Source of the DNA: Parus major
Lineage: Eukaryota > Chordata > Aves > Passeriformes > Paridae
DNA: 64,000 nucleotides
Assembly: GCF_001522545.3 (NCBI RefSeq)
Contig: NC_031769.1
Location: 134,494,105 to 134,558,104, forward strand
Direction: 5' to 3'
Part shown: positions 1-13,380 of the stretch, piece by piece
Position numbering within the stretch: position 1 is the stretch's first letter
Layout: each line of letters opens with the position of its first letter
Translations under genes and position numbers: made by a program
Notes under the pieces: generated by a model
What the model saw: the letters and a program-made list of their open reading frames with translations, nothing else
Told to the model about the DNA's origin: nothing
The model's database searches: none

Positions 1-3000
1 GACACTAAATCTTTTTTGTCACTTGTATAAATACAGTAAATTAACCATACACATTTAACACAACACAAGATAGGCTGTAGAAAATTTTTATCAATAAATT
101 TTCCCAAACCCACATTATAATATTGTAATTCATTTACATTCTCTGAGAGAAAGAGAAGACACAGCATGAAATTCCCTCTTGTACTCATCTAGGTGGTTGG
201 TAAATTCCTTTCATGTCTTCCTCACTTTATGCCTATTTTTTTTCTTTTCCTGAAGGATTAAACCAGAAGTCAGTGTGATGACCTGGGAGTATTTCTGACT
301 GGAGAATGAAGTTAGACTAGACTGACGTGCCTTCCTACATCTATTTAAGTTGGAAGTGTATGAGATGAAGTTAATGGATTCTGTAACAAACCTAACAGGC
401 AAAATATTTCACCAGCCTGTTACAGTTTGCAACAGGTGGATCTGGGAGAAGAAGGAGTTCATGATCTCTGAGGAAATGACAGGATTGTCACTGCACACTG
501 AAATACCTTCGCTTTTTTCACAGGAGAAAAAATCAAGAAAATTTTTGTCATGTTAACAGTTTATCAGCAGGGATTCAACCCAGAGAGAAGAAGCCATTCA
601 ACCTGAAACCACTCTCTGCATGGAGTTATTAATAATATTTACTGTGTGGCATAATAACCAATAAGTATAAATCTGTCTGTAAATTTAGAAGAAAGAAAAA
701 TCTTGCCTGGCTATCTGCAAAAGGCTTTATTGATCTGGCAGTAGTATTTTCAAGTTTAAGAGATAAAAAGAATTGCAAAGAATTAAACTGATAAATGGGA
801 AAAAATTGCAGTCTTCAGAATTTTGTTCTGATGTGAAAACATTTTTTTATTTCCTCTGACAATTTTCTTGGCATTTAGTGTTTCTGTCCTCATCTTAATT
901 ACCATCATGTCTGATTATGTCCCCAACCCTCTCTCTCATAAAACTTATGACATCAGCTTTGTAATGCAGTTTTCTCCTTTTTCTCCCAAGTAGATCCATG
1001 GTTTGTTTTTGTCCTAGCTCTCTCTAGCACAACAAATGCCTCTGAGAGTTAAGCTAAAAAATTTCCTTACCTCTTATTTGGATCTACCTTTCAGAAAACC
1101 TTCCACAGTGTTTTAAAATATTAATCAGTCAAATTAATAATATATATTTTGTGCATTGTGGTTTGAGAAGAAAAAAGATTCAGCTGCAAATGGATTTGGC
1201 AAACAATATTTCTAATGTGTCTGTGGCAATTTCATTGCTGCTTTCTACTGTTCAGTCTTCTTACCAGAATAAATCTGAAAATATGAGACTGAGGAATCCT
1301 AATCTAAAATACTAAACTTTATTTTTGCATTCTTTTTACAACCTTTTTGATTATGTAAAATTATACATTTAAATAAAATATCAAGATAAATTTTTATTTC
1401 CCACACAATAGGTAAGAGAAGAAAGATGAGCTCTGAATGAAGGAATCAACATTTGTTCTGCTTATGTGAGCATTTCCAAAAAAGTAGAAATGTTAGAGAA
1501 TTAAATGTCAACCTTTAGTTATTATCTGAATATTACACTTATTATATGGCTGAATGTGTCTTAAAGTATCTGAGCAAAGAGTTACATATAAAGATTAAGA
1601 ACATCAACCATTTTTTTCATATGTTTGAGTTTTTAAAACAGTGACTAAAAAAGTGTAAAACTGACCATTTTTTTTTCATAATGACATGATTTCAATAAGG
1701 AATGTTTTCCACAGAACTTTTTCATGCTTGTCAACCCTAATGTATGTTTTCTAATTAATTAATGACTAATTGAAGAAATTTACTGTAAAATGTAGTGCAG
1801 AGGCTATTAGTATGGCTTAAAAGAATCTCTGATTCAGAACTCACTGAAATCTAAAAACATTATAGAAATAACATTCTCTTCTCTCATGCATGCATATTTT
1901 AAAAGTGCAAATTACTACTGGCTAATTTTTGTGACATTAGGGGAAGAGGAATCTTATCTGTTACATTAATGTATTTACTCAGCAGTTTACTTTTTATAAT
2001 AAGAAAGAGGAAGGAGAAATTATATATATGTTTTCATTCCACTTATTTTTTAGTTTCTCCAGAAGACCCTTGTTTAAATGTAAAATGTCAAGTTTATTCC
2101 TGAATGACTAAAGTTTCTATATTGACTTGTGTGCTTGTGCATGCATGTAAGCATCTGCTTTCATAAGGAAAGATGTCATGTCAGTCTGACATACACTGAC
2201 AATCTGTGTATATGATGAAAGGAAAGAGCACTTACTATTCACAAAAAAACCCATAAGAATAACTCCTCTCAATGCAGCATCCATAGTTCAGAAATGAACG
2301 ATGAAGAGGCTCCTATTTTAGGGCTGCCTCAATGGGCCTCAGAAGCCTGTCTTAAACAACTTTCTTATGTAAAGAACTGAGAGATAGAAATGGTACCCAG
2401 GATAAGTTTGTGTTTTGCTTACTGAATTAGCCATTAGAGGAGCCATCACCCCTTTCAGCCATGATAAGAAAGAAAACTTTACATATTCCCAGACACCACA
2501 GTAAGTAGGACATTGTAGAAATCCCTTTTTAAGTCAGTGTTAGAATTCTAAAGTTTGCCTAATCAATTTTTTAGATTGATTTCATGTGGGCCATATAATT
2601 GTGTATAGATGTGCCTTAAAAACCTCCTGTAGATTAAGCATGCTATCACTTGTACATCTTAGAGAAAAGTTTGAGATTAAATGTATTGGAACATGATCAG
2701 ATATATAGTAAAAGTTACTGGGGAGAAACTTCAACTTCTGCCAGTTGAGTCACTGTAATTCTGATAGCCTGTATGTATCACAGGAATAATATGGAAAGTA
2801 ACACTAATCCACTAGTGGCAAAAGTTGTTTTTTAATATGTAGAGGAAGATTGTAGAGCTGATGATTAATTTAAAATTAATTTCTCATAAACTGGTGATTC
2901 ACATCATAATAAAGCTACGTTATAATGCTGGAAATACCACTGTATCCCAGCTATAAGCTTGTTTTTTGGATGCAATATTATATGTTAAACAATACCTTTT

Positions 3001-5489
3001 TGAAAAGAAAAGAGTTAGTATTAGTGCTTCATGCTAATTAACTAAGAAATTTATTGCACCTATACAAATCTTCAAAAATGCATATATGTATAAGGAAATG
3101 TGAAAGCATGAATGTGTATGTACAATGCATGCATAGGTGTAAAACACTGCAGTCTGCACTCTGCTTATTTAACACTTGCAAGAAAATGTCTTAAAAACCC
3201 ATTTGCCTGGTGCTTTTATCCACAGCTCTCTTCCTTTTTCCTGTTATGTAAGTTTAATACACATATATGTGTATGTGTTCCATTTAGCATTGAGAATCTG
3301 GTCACTCTTGTGGTAATCATCAAACGTGAGTAGAAAGATCTGCTACTATAGGAGAAAAACAGATGATGCCAAACTTTTGTCTCATTTTCCATCCACAGAA
3401 AATTCTGAATTGATTTAGATTGAGAAGGTTTGTGTCCATTTCAATGACTGTATCTACATTTATAAAATAGATCAAAAAGCAATTAATGCCATTTCTTGAT
3501 ACATATCAACACAGATTTCTCATTTGTTTAAGTACGTATTTAAAATAACAACCAAGGGCCACTGAGCAGGTGTCCAAGAGTAGGAAAAAGGGCATATCCT
3601 GAGTTCATTAGCAGTCCCATATTGCAAGAAGCATCTTCCTTTTTATTTAAACAACATTTTCTTCAATATTTAAATTAGAGAATACTGTAATAGGCAACAG
3701 CATCCCTCAAAACAGAATTTCTTTTTTAATAACATGATATTATATTGCTATTTCCATGATTTCCAATATTGCAGAAGCTTTGAAAAGTCTAGATAAGAGT
3801 TTTCTCTGGAATTTTTTTACTTAAGGGAAGCACTAATAAACAACTTTTCTGTTCTTTAAAGAAAAACTCCTAAAAATGGAAGTTCTTACAAGTGGATGCT
3901 TTTTGATCTTTTGTCTTAAACAATGAACAGGACCAAATCAGAGTATTCAGGCATGTTCCCTGCCTGGAGCTCTTTAACTGGAAAGAGTATGCCTATCTTT
4001 TTTTGACATTTAGATATTTAGAGTTTGGCCCTGCAAATGTATAAGTTGTATACTACTCTTCTCCTCTTCAAAATGTTTTGCACTACATCTAGCTCACATG
4101 AAACACATACATGTCAGAGCTGCCACCTCTGACTGATAGAATAAACATTCCTACTGGTCTAATATTTGTGTATCTTACTAATCCTGTGATGCAAAATAAG
4201 CCCATGACTGGTAGTAACTGGGCAGACGTGACACTGGAACCTCCAACTGTGTGGAGAAGGGTAAAGGATGAAAAGGAAAATTAACATTCAGATATTCAGC
4301 ATCTGCTTCTCCAATGATGCCAAGTTTCACCTTGTGGAGAGAGCATGCACTTCAATGTGTTCTCATAAATATTTGTATATAACTCAGTAGTTACACTGGG
4401 ATAAGAATACATGAGGTAGGCTCATGCATCACACTCAGTACCGGTCTCCTTGGAAGAAAGAAGGAAGCAGACATGGAAATCATCAACTTACGAGTGCACT
4501 TGGAGGAAATAGATATATCTGTACATACAACCAGAAGAATAAATTAAAGTAAGTTATCTATGTTTTGGGTAAAATCAGCCTCTTTTTAAATTGTATTTGC
4601 ATTACATCCTCATGGGGAAAAAAAGCCCAAAAATCTTCTCGCAAAATGTTTTCATTGTGTAATGAACAAAAAGTGTAGAAATGCACTCATGAGTGAAATT
4701 CTGAGCTGGTAAATTCATGTAATGGTGAGAAATGCTGTTCAGACCTTAGCAGCAAGGAACTCAGGAAAGGAGTTTTCACTGACAGTAGTGAAGCATTTGG
4801 GAGACTACACTGAAAAGCCAGCTCCCTGATAATCAGGGCTATTTGAGAAGCTTCAGATGTCCTTAGAGGTCTTCAAGGAAAGTCTGAAAGAAAGATCAGA
4901 AGACTAGCTGCCTCAAATGCCTCTGCTAAGAAGCCTCATCAGAGTCTTCTCCCTTTCTTCATGTGAAAGCTGTTTTTACCCTGAGGTTTTGTGTATGTTT
5001 CTGGCCCAAGCTGTGTTGTATCAAACTTAGAGATCATTCATTCAGTCACTAATTTTAGGTCACATATTTGACTTCCAGGTTTGACCTCAAACTTGTTTCA
5101 TCGTGATGGCATTGTCTGCAATTTCTGTATGGTTTCTAATCCTGGGTAATTATTTCCAGATCTATCCCGACCTTGACTCATGCACTCAACTTTCTGAGCC
5201 AGCTTCAGGTCTGCTTTTTCAAGAAGGACTTTTTTGGTTACCTGTATTCTTGTTGAACCTGGTTACCATCACCAGAGGTGCTCTGCTTGCCTTGCTGGGC
5301 ACTGCTTGGGACACGACTGCCTGTGCTCCCCTGGCATTGCCCTGCATCCTGCTTCCGCTTGCTACATCCTGCTAGACCTAATTGCAGTATTCCATGACTT
5401 AAGGAGGGGGTGTTAGGAGAAGATTGTGCCTGGGAAATTACCTGAGGCAATAAATACAAGCTGTTGGAATGAGTGTAAAGGAGAATTTC
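1..5489. other. Gene-free AT-rich DNA
   Basis: I see no exon, RNA gene or clear repeat in 1-4700. Open frames are short and carry no recognisable motif. From about 4700 to 5460 the base composition is richer in G and C, with C/T-rich phrases around 5270-5370; this looks like an old repeat, but I cannot assign a family. The 90-residue + frame at 5103-5375 lies in that stretch and looks like chance. Confidence 0.6.
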
Positions 5490-5665
5490 ATAATTAGAGT
5501 TGTTAAACCATGAAACATATTCCTTAAAGCATTTTCAGATTTGCCATCCTTGGAGGTTTTCAAAACTCAGCTGGACAAGATCTTTAACAATTTCATCTAA
5601 TTTTCCAGTTAGCCCTGTTTTTGACTAGGAGCTAGGACTACAAGACCTCCAGGGAATTAACTAAA
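5490..5665 (+). mobile_element. CR1 LINE 3'-end fragment
   Basis: The stretch reads like the end of a CR1 LINE in sense orientation: a phrase near 5550 matching 'catccttggaggt-ttcaaaactca', then 'gctggacaagatc', and later a decayed version of the 'gactagatgacctcc' phrase that precedes the 3' tail. Only the last part of the element is present, as expected from the 5' truncation typical of CR1. The terminal ATTCTATG octamers are not clear. It is strongly diverged, so the boundaries are approximate. Confidence 0.6.
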
Positions 5666-8600
5666 TTACTTATAATTTCTTTTTCTAGGATTATATAATA
5701 GTATTTTCTTGGAGAAAGTGCAAAAAATCTTGGATATGTATTGACAGTGTTTGCAATGGCTTCCCAGAATACAGTTTCTGAGATATAATAATGACTCTTT
5801 GGTTCAAAAAGGAGAATGAGGTATATGCATGGGAAAAAAAAATCTCCAGGAAAACCTGTATACTGTTCTCACTGTGTTGTGCTGCATGCCCTGGAAAAAT
5901 TTTGGTGGCATTTATGGCGTAATTATTCTTGACCCTTCTTGGGAATCATGCCTTTGTTTTTGTTCCAGTACAGAGACCATTGCTGTAATGAGCTTTCACA
6001 CAGATCATGTGTGAAATTATCACTCACAATTTAGCTTATTCTACTAAAAGAGGCTGAGTGTGCTGCATACCCATTAACTTTTAGTGGTGACTTTCTACAC
6101 TCACTTGTCTGTCAACAGGGGCCAAGTTTTCTGAAGAAACAGGAAAGACATTTTATTCCTTTTCTTTCTTTGAATAGTTATAAAGTCTTGCTCTAAGGCT
6201 GTAAAGGAGACATCAGAGATGGGATTATTATAAAGTAACTGCAAGTATGTGAACAAAGACAAATTAAACAAACAAGAAGCACACCCAAATGAGTTAAATA
6301 ATTAAGCAGCATTCACATCAAAAAGGAACAAACTAGGGTGGAAAACCTGAACATTTTGTCTTTGCAAATTAGCTTCTTTTAGCCAGTGATTTCCATAATT
6401 TACTACATTTACAGGTTGTAACTAATTTTTTTAAGTACTCTGACAGCAGCTAGTGATATATACCATTATTATGCAAACATTAATCCATATTACCACATTA
6501 ACAACAAAATTTATCAAATTATGTGAGTCTTCTTTTAGATGATGGGTAATGACAATCAGTGATATTATGTCTTCAGTAATGATTATTCTTTAATTCATTT
6601 TCTCAGCATATTTCTGGCTGATATCAAAACTCCTAGCCATGCCACTGGACTGATACCACTGCATATTGACTTGCTTTGCAGTTCAATTTAATACCACTCT
6701 GTCTTTGATCATCTAACTACACGAGATATTTTCACATTTTCTATGCCTAGTAAATCAAGCATTTTTTGAAAATTATTTTTCTCTTAATAATACCATAGTC
6801 TAAACAAAGGTGAATTCTCTCAGGCAATTAATTTAATATTAATCAAATGGCAATAACTTTTCATTTTAACTAATTTTAATTAATCATTTAATTAAATATA
6901 AAACAGATTTACAGGCATGGTGGTTATATAAGAAGGGAACTGCACTAAATGTCTTCCATCTCCTGTTGGTTTTGAACAAATTTTTTAGAACTAAAATTAT
7001 TTAGAATTCTGGTAAATTCTAGAGATCATTACTGCTTATCACTATCTTTCAGTAAAATATTTCTCACTAAACATTTCCCCTGACATTTTAATTTTAGAAA
7101 TAATAGGAGTGCAGTCTGAAATTCTCAGGCTTTTTAAACCCTTATTTTTTTAGTGAAATAGTGGATTAAACAGTTGTTTAGGTGCAGGATATATCAATCT
7201 AATTCTTTGCTTTGTAGTGCTCTCCTCTGCTGCCTTAAGCTTCTTCATTAGTGTATCTGCATTTCCTTTTAATGTCCTTAAAGTGTCAGTATAAATCTTA
7301 AACCCTCCCTTTGCTGGGGTGACATTTGATAAACTTTGCTGTGAGGTTTCTACTTGGTCCTAGTAGGAAATTCCAAACTGGTCATACTGGAATATGACAA
7401 GTATATTAATTTGCATTTACAAAGTGTTCGTGGTACATGTTGGGAAAATAGACTCTAGAATACATGCATGAGTATTGAAACAATATTATTTACAGATAGG
7501 AACAGAATTGAAAATATTTTTTATGGTCTTTATCCTAGGATAAATTGTAACTGTTCCTTAAAATCTGTACATCACTTTGCCAAGACAAGTACAAAGTGGG
7601 AACTTCTTTTGTACTTTTGTACTTTGACTGGTATACTCTGCACCTTGTTATATCTTCACTGGTTTTAAAATCCACATTGCATTTGAAAATAGCTACATAA
7701 GTATGTTTGACATGCATTTAATGATTGTTCTCTGTTTTCATTGCTATCCTTTATCTGATTTTACCCAGGACCCAAGTGGTATCCCTATAATGTCCCCATA
7801 ATGATCAGTAATCACTAATCATGAAAGGCTATTATTCTTTTAGAACAGATACACCACTTAAACTTGTGTGTGATTATTCAGAAGTTTCTCAGAGATTAGG
7901 TAATCCTGAATTTAAGATGTTAACATAAAACATTCTAATGCTATTTTTTATTAGAATCTGTGATACCTGAGGCGACATGAAGAGTTGTAGTATGCATTAA
8001 AAGGACAATGAAGGATGGAGGCAAGACAGCATGACTGGTGGCAGTGAACCCTTTCTCCATGGTGCACATGCTTAACTCAGATAGGAGCTATTGGCCCACA
8101 TTTAAATGCTAATTCATGAAAGAGACTTAAATGTTAAGGTGTTAAGTTCCCTGGAGAAGATTTCTTTGAAATTCCTCAGGTTCAGCTTTCAGATGTGACC
8201 TCTGGTCACAAAGCCAGCAGACACACAAAACAGCTCTGCCTGGGAGTTTTCTGGGATATAGGAGATAGACTACTGAATATAGTCCACATAGATTTATTGT
8301 TAATAAATGACAGCACTTTGAAAGTTAACAGTGGCTTTTTTCAGACTTATTAGGCTGTCACTACAATAAAAACAGTGAATAAATAAATGAGAAAATAAAA
8401 ATCTCACTACTTTCTTTGTATGATATCTTAAGGCAAGTGTGTTGCTATCATTTTGTATTGTCCAAACATCTATCATTGTAAGTTTCTGCATTGCATTTTC
8501 AAAATTTAAGCCATTCCTCCTCCTTTCTGAAAGCATTAAGACAATTGAGGAGTATATTATATTTTAGGCAATGACAATAGGCAGTGTACAGATTTCACTC

Positions 8601-9162
8601 ATTCAGTATTCAGTTCTGATTATATATGAGTTTCTGTGACAGACTGCAGATACCCTTTTTTTTCCTCTCGCTCTAATCTTAAAAACGTCCACAACTTCCT
8701 GTAATAAAGCTTAGAATTTATGGACTTCAGCAAATGGATATAAAAGAAAGGCCATTTTCTGACTTTTATTATTTATTGAATAGAGCTGGAGATGTACAAA
8801 ATACTCTGCTACTTCAGTGACCTTACAGATGAGGACAAAGAGAATAAAGGCAAGAACTAGAATAGAAGGAGTTGTAAAGAGTGCAGCAGGGAAAATTACC
8901 CTGAAAACGTACAGGAAAGACTATGCTCAGTGAGGAAATCATAGCTTCTGTTTTTGAATCTAATTAACATCACCCCTTGAATACTGCAGAAGTTACAGTG
9001 TTAACATGACTTTATTGTCCTACACTGGGCAAGCAGAGAGTTTAATGTTTCTCTTGAATTGATTGCATACCTGGAGATTTATATTCTTCTGGAATTATTG
9101 GTTGTCCCCAGATGCCATTTGCCTTAGAACTAGTTATAGCAGCCTAGTTCCTTTGAAACCAA
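5666..9162. other. Gene-free AT-rich DNA
   Basis: There is no supported gene, RNA or repeat. The stretch contains scattered TTAATTAA-like AT-rich words around 6820-6900, and only short, featureless open frames. Confidence 0.6.
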
Positions 9163-10137
9163 ATAATAGAATTATAGAATGATTCAGGTTGAAAGGGACC
9201 TTTAAAGGTCACCTCTTCCAATCTCCTGCCATGACCAGGGACAGCTTCATCTAGATCCAGCTGCTCAGGGACTTGTCCAACCTGACCTTGAATGTTTACA
9301 GGGGTGGGACCTCCATGGGAAATCTGTTCCAGTGTTTTACCAATCTTTTAATAAAAAAATATGGAGTCTTAATCTACCTTTTTTTTAAAAAAACCATTAA
9401 ATGTTATCCTATCACTACAGGACCTCTTAAAAGATCTGCCTCCGTCTTTTTTATAATTCCCGTTTAAGTACTAAAAACCTTTCATGATGTCTTCCTGAAA
9501 CCTTTTCTTCTCTGGGTTGAACTCTCTCAGTCTTTTCACACTGAAGAGGTGTTCCAGCCCTATGATCATTTTTTTGGTTCTCTTCTGGACCTATCCCAAA
9601 GGATCCATGCCTTTCCTGTACTAACAACTGCAGTATTCCAGCTGGGGTCTCAGTATTCCAGGTGGCACAGAGGGGTAGAATCACTTGCCTCAACCTGCTA
9701 GCCACTGTGCTTTGGATGCAGGCCAGGAAAAATTTGGCCTTCTGCCTGCGAGCGTGCATTGCTTGGTCACACCCAGCTTTTCACCCACCAGCATCCCCAA
9801 GGCTTCTCAGAAGTGCTGCTTTTGATCTGCTCATCCCCCAGCCTGGACTGATACTGGGGGTTGCCCTGATTCAAGTGCAGCACACTGGCCTTCATGAACC
9901 TCATGAGTTTTACATGGGCCCACTTCTCATGATTTTCCAAGTCTCTCTAGAGACAACCTGTAAATCTGGCATGCCAGCAGCTCTGCTAAGCATGAGATCA
10001 TCTGCAAACTTGTTGGGGGTGCACGCAGTCCCACTGTCTATATCATTGATCAAGGCATTAAACAGTACTGGTCCTAATATGGACCCCTGAGGGACACAGC
10101 TCATCACTGATCTCCATCTGGACATTGAGCAGTGGTT
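9163..10137 (-). mobile_element. CR1 LINE, 5'-truncated, about 975 bp
   Basis: This is the clearest CR1 in the window. On the + strand it begins with degenerate ATAGAAT octamers (9165-9182), which are the reverse complement of the avian CR1 3' terminus, followed by the usual 'aggttgaaagggacc' phrase. Reading on, it runs through the 3' untranslated region and the C-terminal half of ORF2 to about 10137, ending inside the reverse-transcriptase domain. The 3' end is intact and the 5' end missing, the normal CR1 insertion form. Several stops and frameshifts interrupt the coding frame, so it is dead. No target-site duplication is expected for CR1. Confidence 0.93.
9910..10125 (-). pseudogene. CR1 ORF2 reverse-transcriptase remnant
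   Basis: A 71-residue frame on the minus strand carries the core of a non-LTR retrotransposon reverse transcriptase. [13 protein letters not shown] lies at residues 11-23, INDI at 26-29 and the catalytic FADD box at residues 40-43 (about 9997-10008). In the CR1 family these belong to the polymerase palm and copy element RNA at the target site. The frame is only a piece of an ORF2 that is normally around 900 residues, and the downstream part is broken by stops. The methionine at its start is internal to ORF2 and not a true start. It is a relic of the surrounding CR1, not a host gene. Confidence 0.88.
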
Positions 10138-13100
10138 AAATTTATTGTGGGAATAGTCAAATTCATTGCAGTTACTACATCAATGCCTTCAATGAATAAG
10201 GTTATAGGGAACATGGAATTACCTCTCTGTTACAGGATTTCCCATTATATATTTCATAGGATGAACTTGACAGTATTAAAATTTAGACTGGAAATCTCTT
10301 ATAAGAAATGTCATGTTTCAGCTTTTCCCAGCCTTGAAATATTGACAGTAAATGGACATGTGATTGTCTAACAATTTAAAAATTGTGATTTCTGTTGTTG
10401 TCTCATTACTTTACTTTGCTATATGAATTGTTTGACTCTGTAGTTGAATAGCTACCCATTTTTGGATATAAACTTATAGATGTTTCACATTTATATTTTG
10501 TTAAAATAAAAATCTAATTGTAGGCTTCCAAAATGTTTTATCTATAACCTGTACATAGCCCTCACTAAAGCAGAAGCTATCGATATTGAAATACATTTTT
10601 AGGAAACAAAAAACCAACCAAACAAAACCAGATAACCTTAAATAGCTGTAACTGATAAGATAGGTTTTCAAGATTTTACTGGAGGCATTCAAATGTCTGT
10701 TAATGTAATCAACAAGTTAAATTCTACTACTATTGAGTCTAACAGTATGTAGAAAATAAATTTTTCCTAAGACACAGAATCATTCCATGATGTCTCTCAA
10801 ATTCAGACAAGACCTGGACTCATAGCATTCTCTGACAGGAATCAAGGGACAAAAATTTGTAGTGAATATATTTGTTAACCCTGAAAAACCTGTGCACACT
10901 TCTCACTAGTGAAATATTTATAGCGACACTTCTGGTTGCAGTGCTTGTACTTCTACTCTTGTTCCTCATCTATCTTTCTAGGATATACTTTGAATTTTTG
11001 TAATAATAAAAACTGGATTCACATAGTCCCTTGTATTGGTATGTCTCCATGACATTCTGGTGAAATTGGATTAATAATTTAATAATGTTAAACAGAGGCA
11101 TGATTATCTCAATATAGCAAAATGCAGAAGAAAAAAACTTAATTTTTCATTCTTTAACGTGGTCTGAAAATCGTCAGCATACTCATATATCTGCAGTGAA
11201 ATTTTTCTTTAATTTATCTGTGTAAACACGTGTTAATAGTTTATGCATGTTGACCCATTAAATGTAATCCCAACTGTATGATCAGATAAAGACTATAAAT
11301 ATTTATGACTTTTATTTAGTGTCCATGAAAAGCTGCAGATCAACAAACAAAGCAAGATTATTTTAAAAATGAGCAATACATAAAAATCATAAGGTATTTT
11401 CTTAAGGAGTGAGAGAATATGTTTTAATCTTGGTTAAAATTCATTCATTTCTCTTAAATGGTTACACAAAATACTTCATTACATTTCATCCTGTTATGAG
11501 TCATGTGTTATGAACAGTATTTACAGACTACCTTCATAAAGCAATTTAAAACCTTAAGCCTTACAACTAGCAGACTTTCATGTCTGCTAGTATTATTTCC
11601 ACTATAGCTCAATCCACAAAAATACTAATTTAACAGATAAATATGCTGCCAAACTAAGAAAATATCTGGTAATATACCTTAAACAATGATTTTATTGTCC
11701 TAAGGCCTTTGAGATTGTGTATAAATGTTCTTTTCCTTACTTTCTTTTCACCATTATTTTTCAGCCTTGGTAGTAACCCTCAATAATGCTCTCTGCATCA
11801 ATCTCTCACATTCATGCTTCCATTCCTGCTCAGCTGGAAGGTCTACCTCTGCATAGCAAATTTTCTCTAAAAAGCACGCACTATTTCCCACACTCCTGCT
11901 GTTCACTTGGCATGTCACAGATTGCCAATCAGTGTTGTTATTCTTTTTTTTTTCCCTCAGGACCTTTATCAGTCTGTGTCATCTATGGCTCTTTGAGTGA
12001 TATTCCCTATTTTAGATGCCTATAATATGCTTCTGCTTTGATTTTTTTTGTGGACTACCTATTAACAGACATGATTGGTTCAGCTTCCTCTTCTGCATGC
12101 ATGATTATGTTTTTCCCTTCATCAAAATAAAGAATATTTCCAGGAGGGCGCTGGCCAATTCTTTAAGATGCTGAACATTGTGAAAATAGTGAGCAGTCCT
12201 CAGCAGTTCACCCTCACCTTGGAAGTACAGATTCTGCCTGAAAACACATTCTGAAAGATGAAACAATAAATAGAAGAAAATGTTATGCCTTATATGCAAT
12301 TTTAAACAGCAAGAACTCTCCAAATGAGACAAGATTTCAGCCAAAAAGTCTGTTCACAGTTCTGATACAGCTTCCATTAAATACCTAGCATTAATTCATT
12401 GAATTGTGTTGTATCTATAATGTCAGACCATTCTTAAATCATTCAAGGACATCCTTTCAAGTGCATGAGTCTCAGCAGACTCTTCCTTTTTTATGTTTTT
12501 TTGCTGTAAAGGGGTATTGTAACATTTTTCTATTTTTCTCATTCAAGCAGTGCTTTCCCACACCATGCACAAAGGAGCAGTGAGAAAATAGTTGCAGCCA
12601 TGTGTGATTGAGGAAGGCTGATACCATCACTCTTGAGGCTGCTGTACTTCAGAGGATTTGAAAGTTTGTTTTGATGAAAGATAAAGGGACAAAAGTTCAA
12701 GTTCTGTGATCAGAGGCACAAAAAAAAAACCAACAAACCAAAACCAAAAAACTTCTGATAAGCTTCACTTGTTCACTTGGACTGGGCTCAGTCAGACTGT
12801 CAAAGTTGCCAGCATGGCTAAGCTGGATAAGAAAATGAGTGACAAAAAAGAAATAAGAGCCACAATGAAAGTCAGATGAGAAATACGTGATCACTTGTCA
12901 ATGCTGGCAACATAGGAGAGCTCAGACTGCTTCAGTATGTCTAAATGATTTGAACAAGTTCATAGGTGTGAACTACACAAAATGCAGTACTTACAGTCTT
13001 CCTAAACTGGTAACACTTGCCTGTGATAAAGGATAATTACCCAACAGATGGCTTATTGAATGGGTTCACTGTATTATTAAGATAATGCATTTATCTTAAA

Positions 13101-13160
13101 TGTACTATTTATTTTTCTCTTCAGGGCCTACAAAGATCTGAAATCTGATTTTAATTCTGC
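10138..13160. other. Gene-free AT-rich DNA
   Basis: There is no supported gene apart from the speculative small exon listed separately at 12218-12250. Short A/C-rich tracts occur at 10602-10626 and 12718-12752. The rest is unremarkable unique sequence. Confidence 0.55.
12218..12250 (-). other. Speculative 33-bp microexon
   Basis: On the minus strand, a long pyrimidine-rich run ending in TTTCAG stops at 12251. Then come 33 bases, then AAG|GTGAGG, a near-ideal splice donor whose intron would begin at 12217. The 33 bases are divisible by three and open in at least one frame (NVFSGRICTSK). Microexons of this size occur in neuronal genes of vertebrates. I recognise no protein family, no neighbouring exon is visible within the window, and such a pair of splice signals can arise by chance in 64 kb. 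Confidence 0.13.
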
Positions 13161-13380
13161 AAATCATAGGATCACAATAAAATTCCGCCTGAAAGAGACC
13201 TCAAAACTCATTGGGTCTGACATTTTGCTTAAGGCAGGTTGAATTTCACGGCTGAATCAGTGCCTTTGTGGCATATGTTCCACACCCCCTTAGCACCTTG
13301 GAAGCTCTTCACTGGACTCCCTTCAGATTTTCATCCCCTACCTTGTACAAGGTGGCCCAAAATGCTGATTCTTCAGCTAG
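13161..13380 (-). mobile_element. Decayed CR1 LINE 3' region
   Basis: The + strand begins with 'aaatcataggatca', a variant of the CR1 terminal octamers, then 'gaaagagacctcaaaactca' and 'gcttaaggcagg', as in older CR1 subfamilies. After an apparent internal deletion, the stretch near 13312-13370 matches the CR1 phrase that reads 'ctggactcc-ttcag…ttgtac…gcccaaaa-tg'. It is minus-strand, strongly diverged and internally shortened. The two 69-residue + frames covering 13239-13477 are antisense to it and not genes. Confidence 0.65.

Noticed and set aside
9662..10090. 142-residue + frame
   Set aside because: It is the antisense shadow of the CR1 reverse-transcriptase region.
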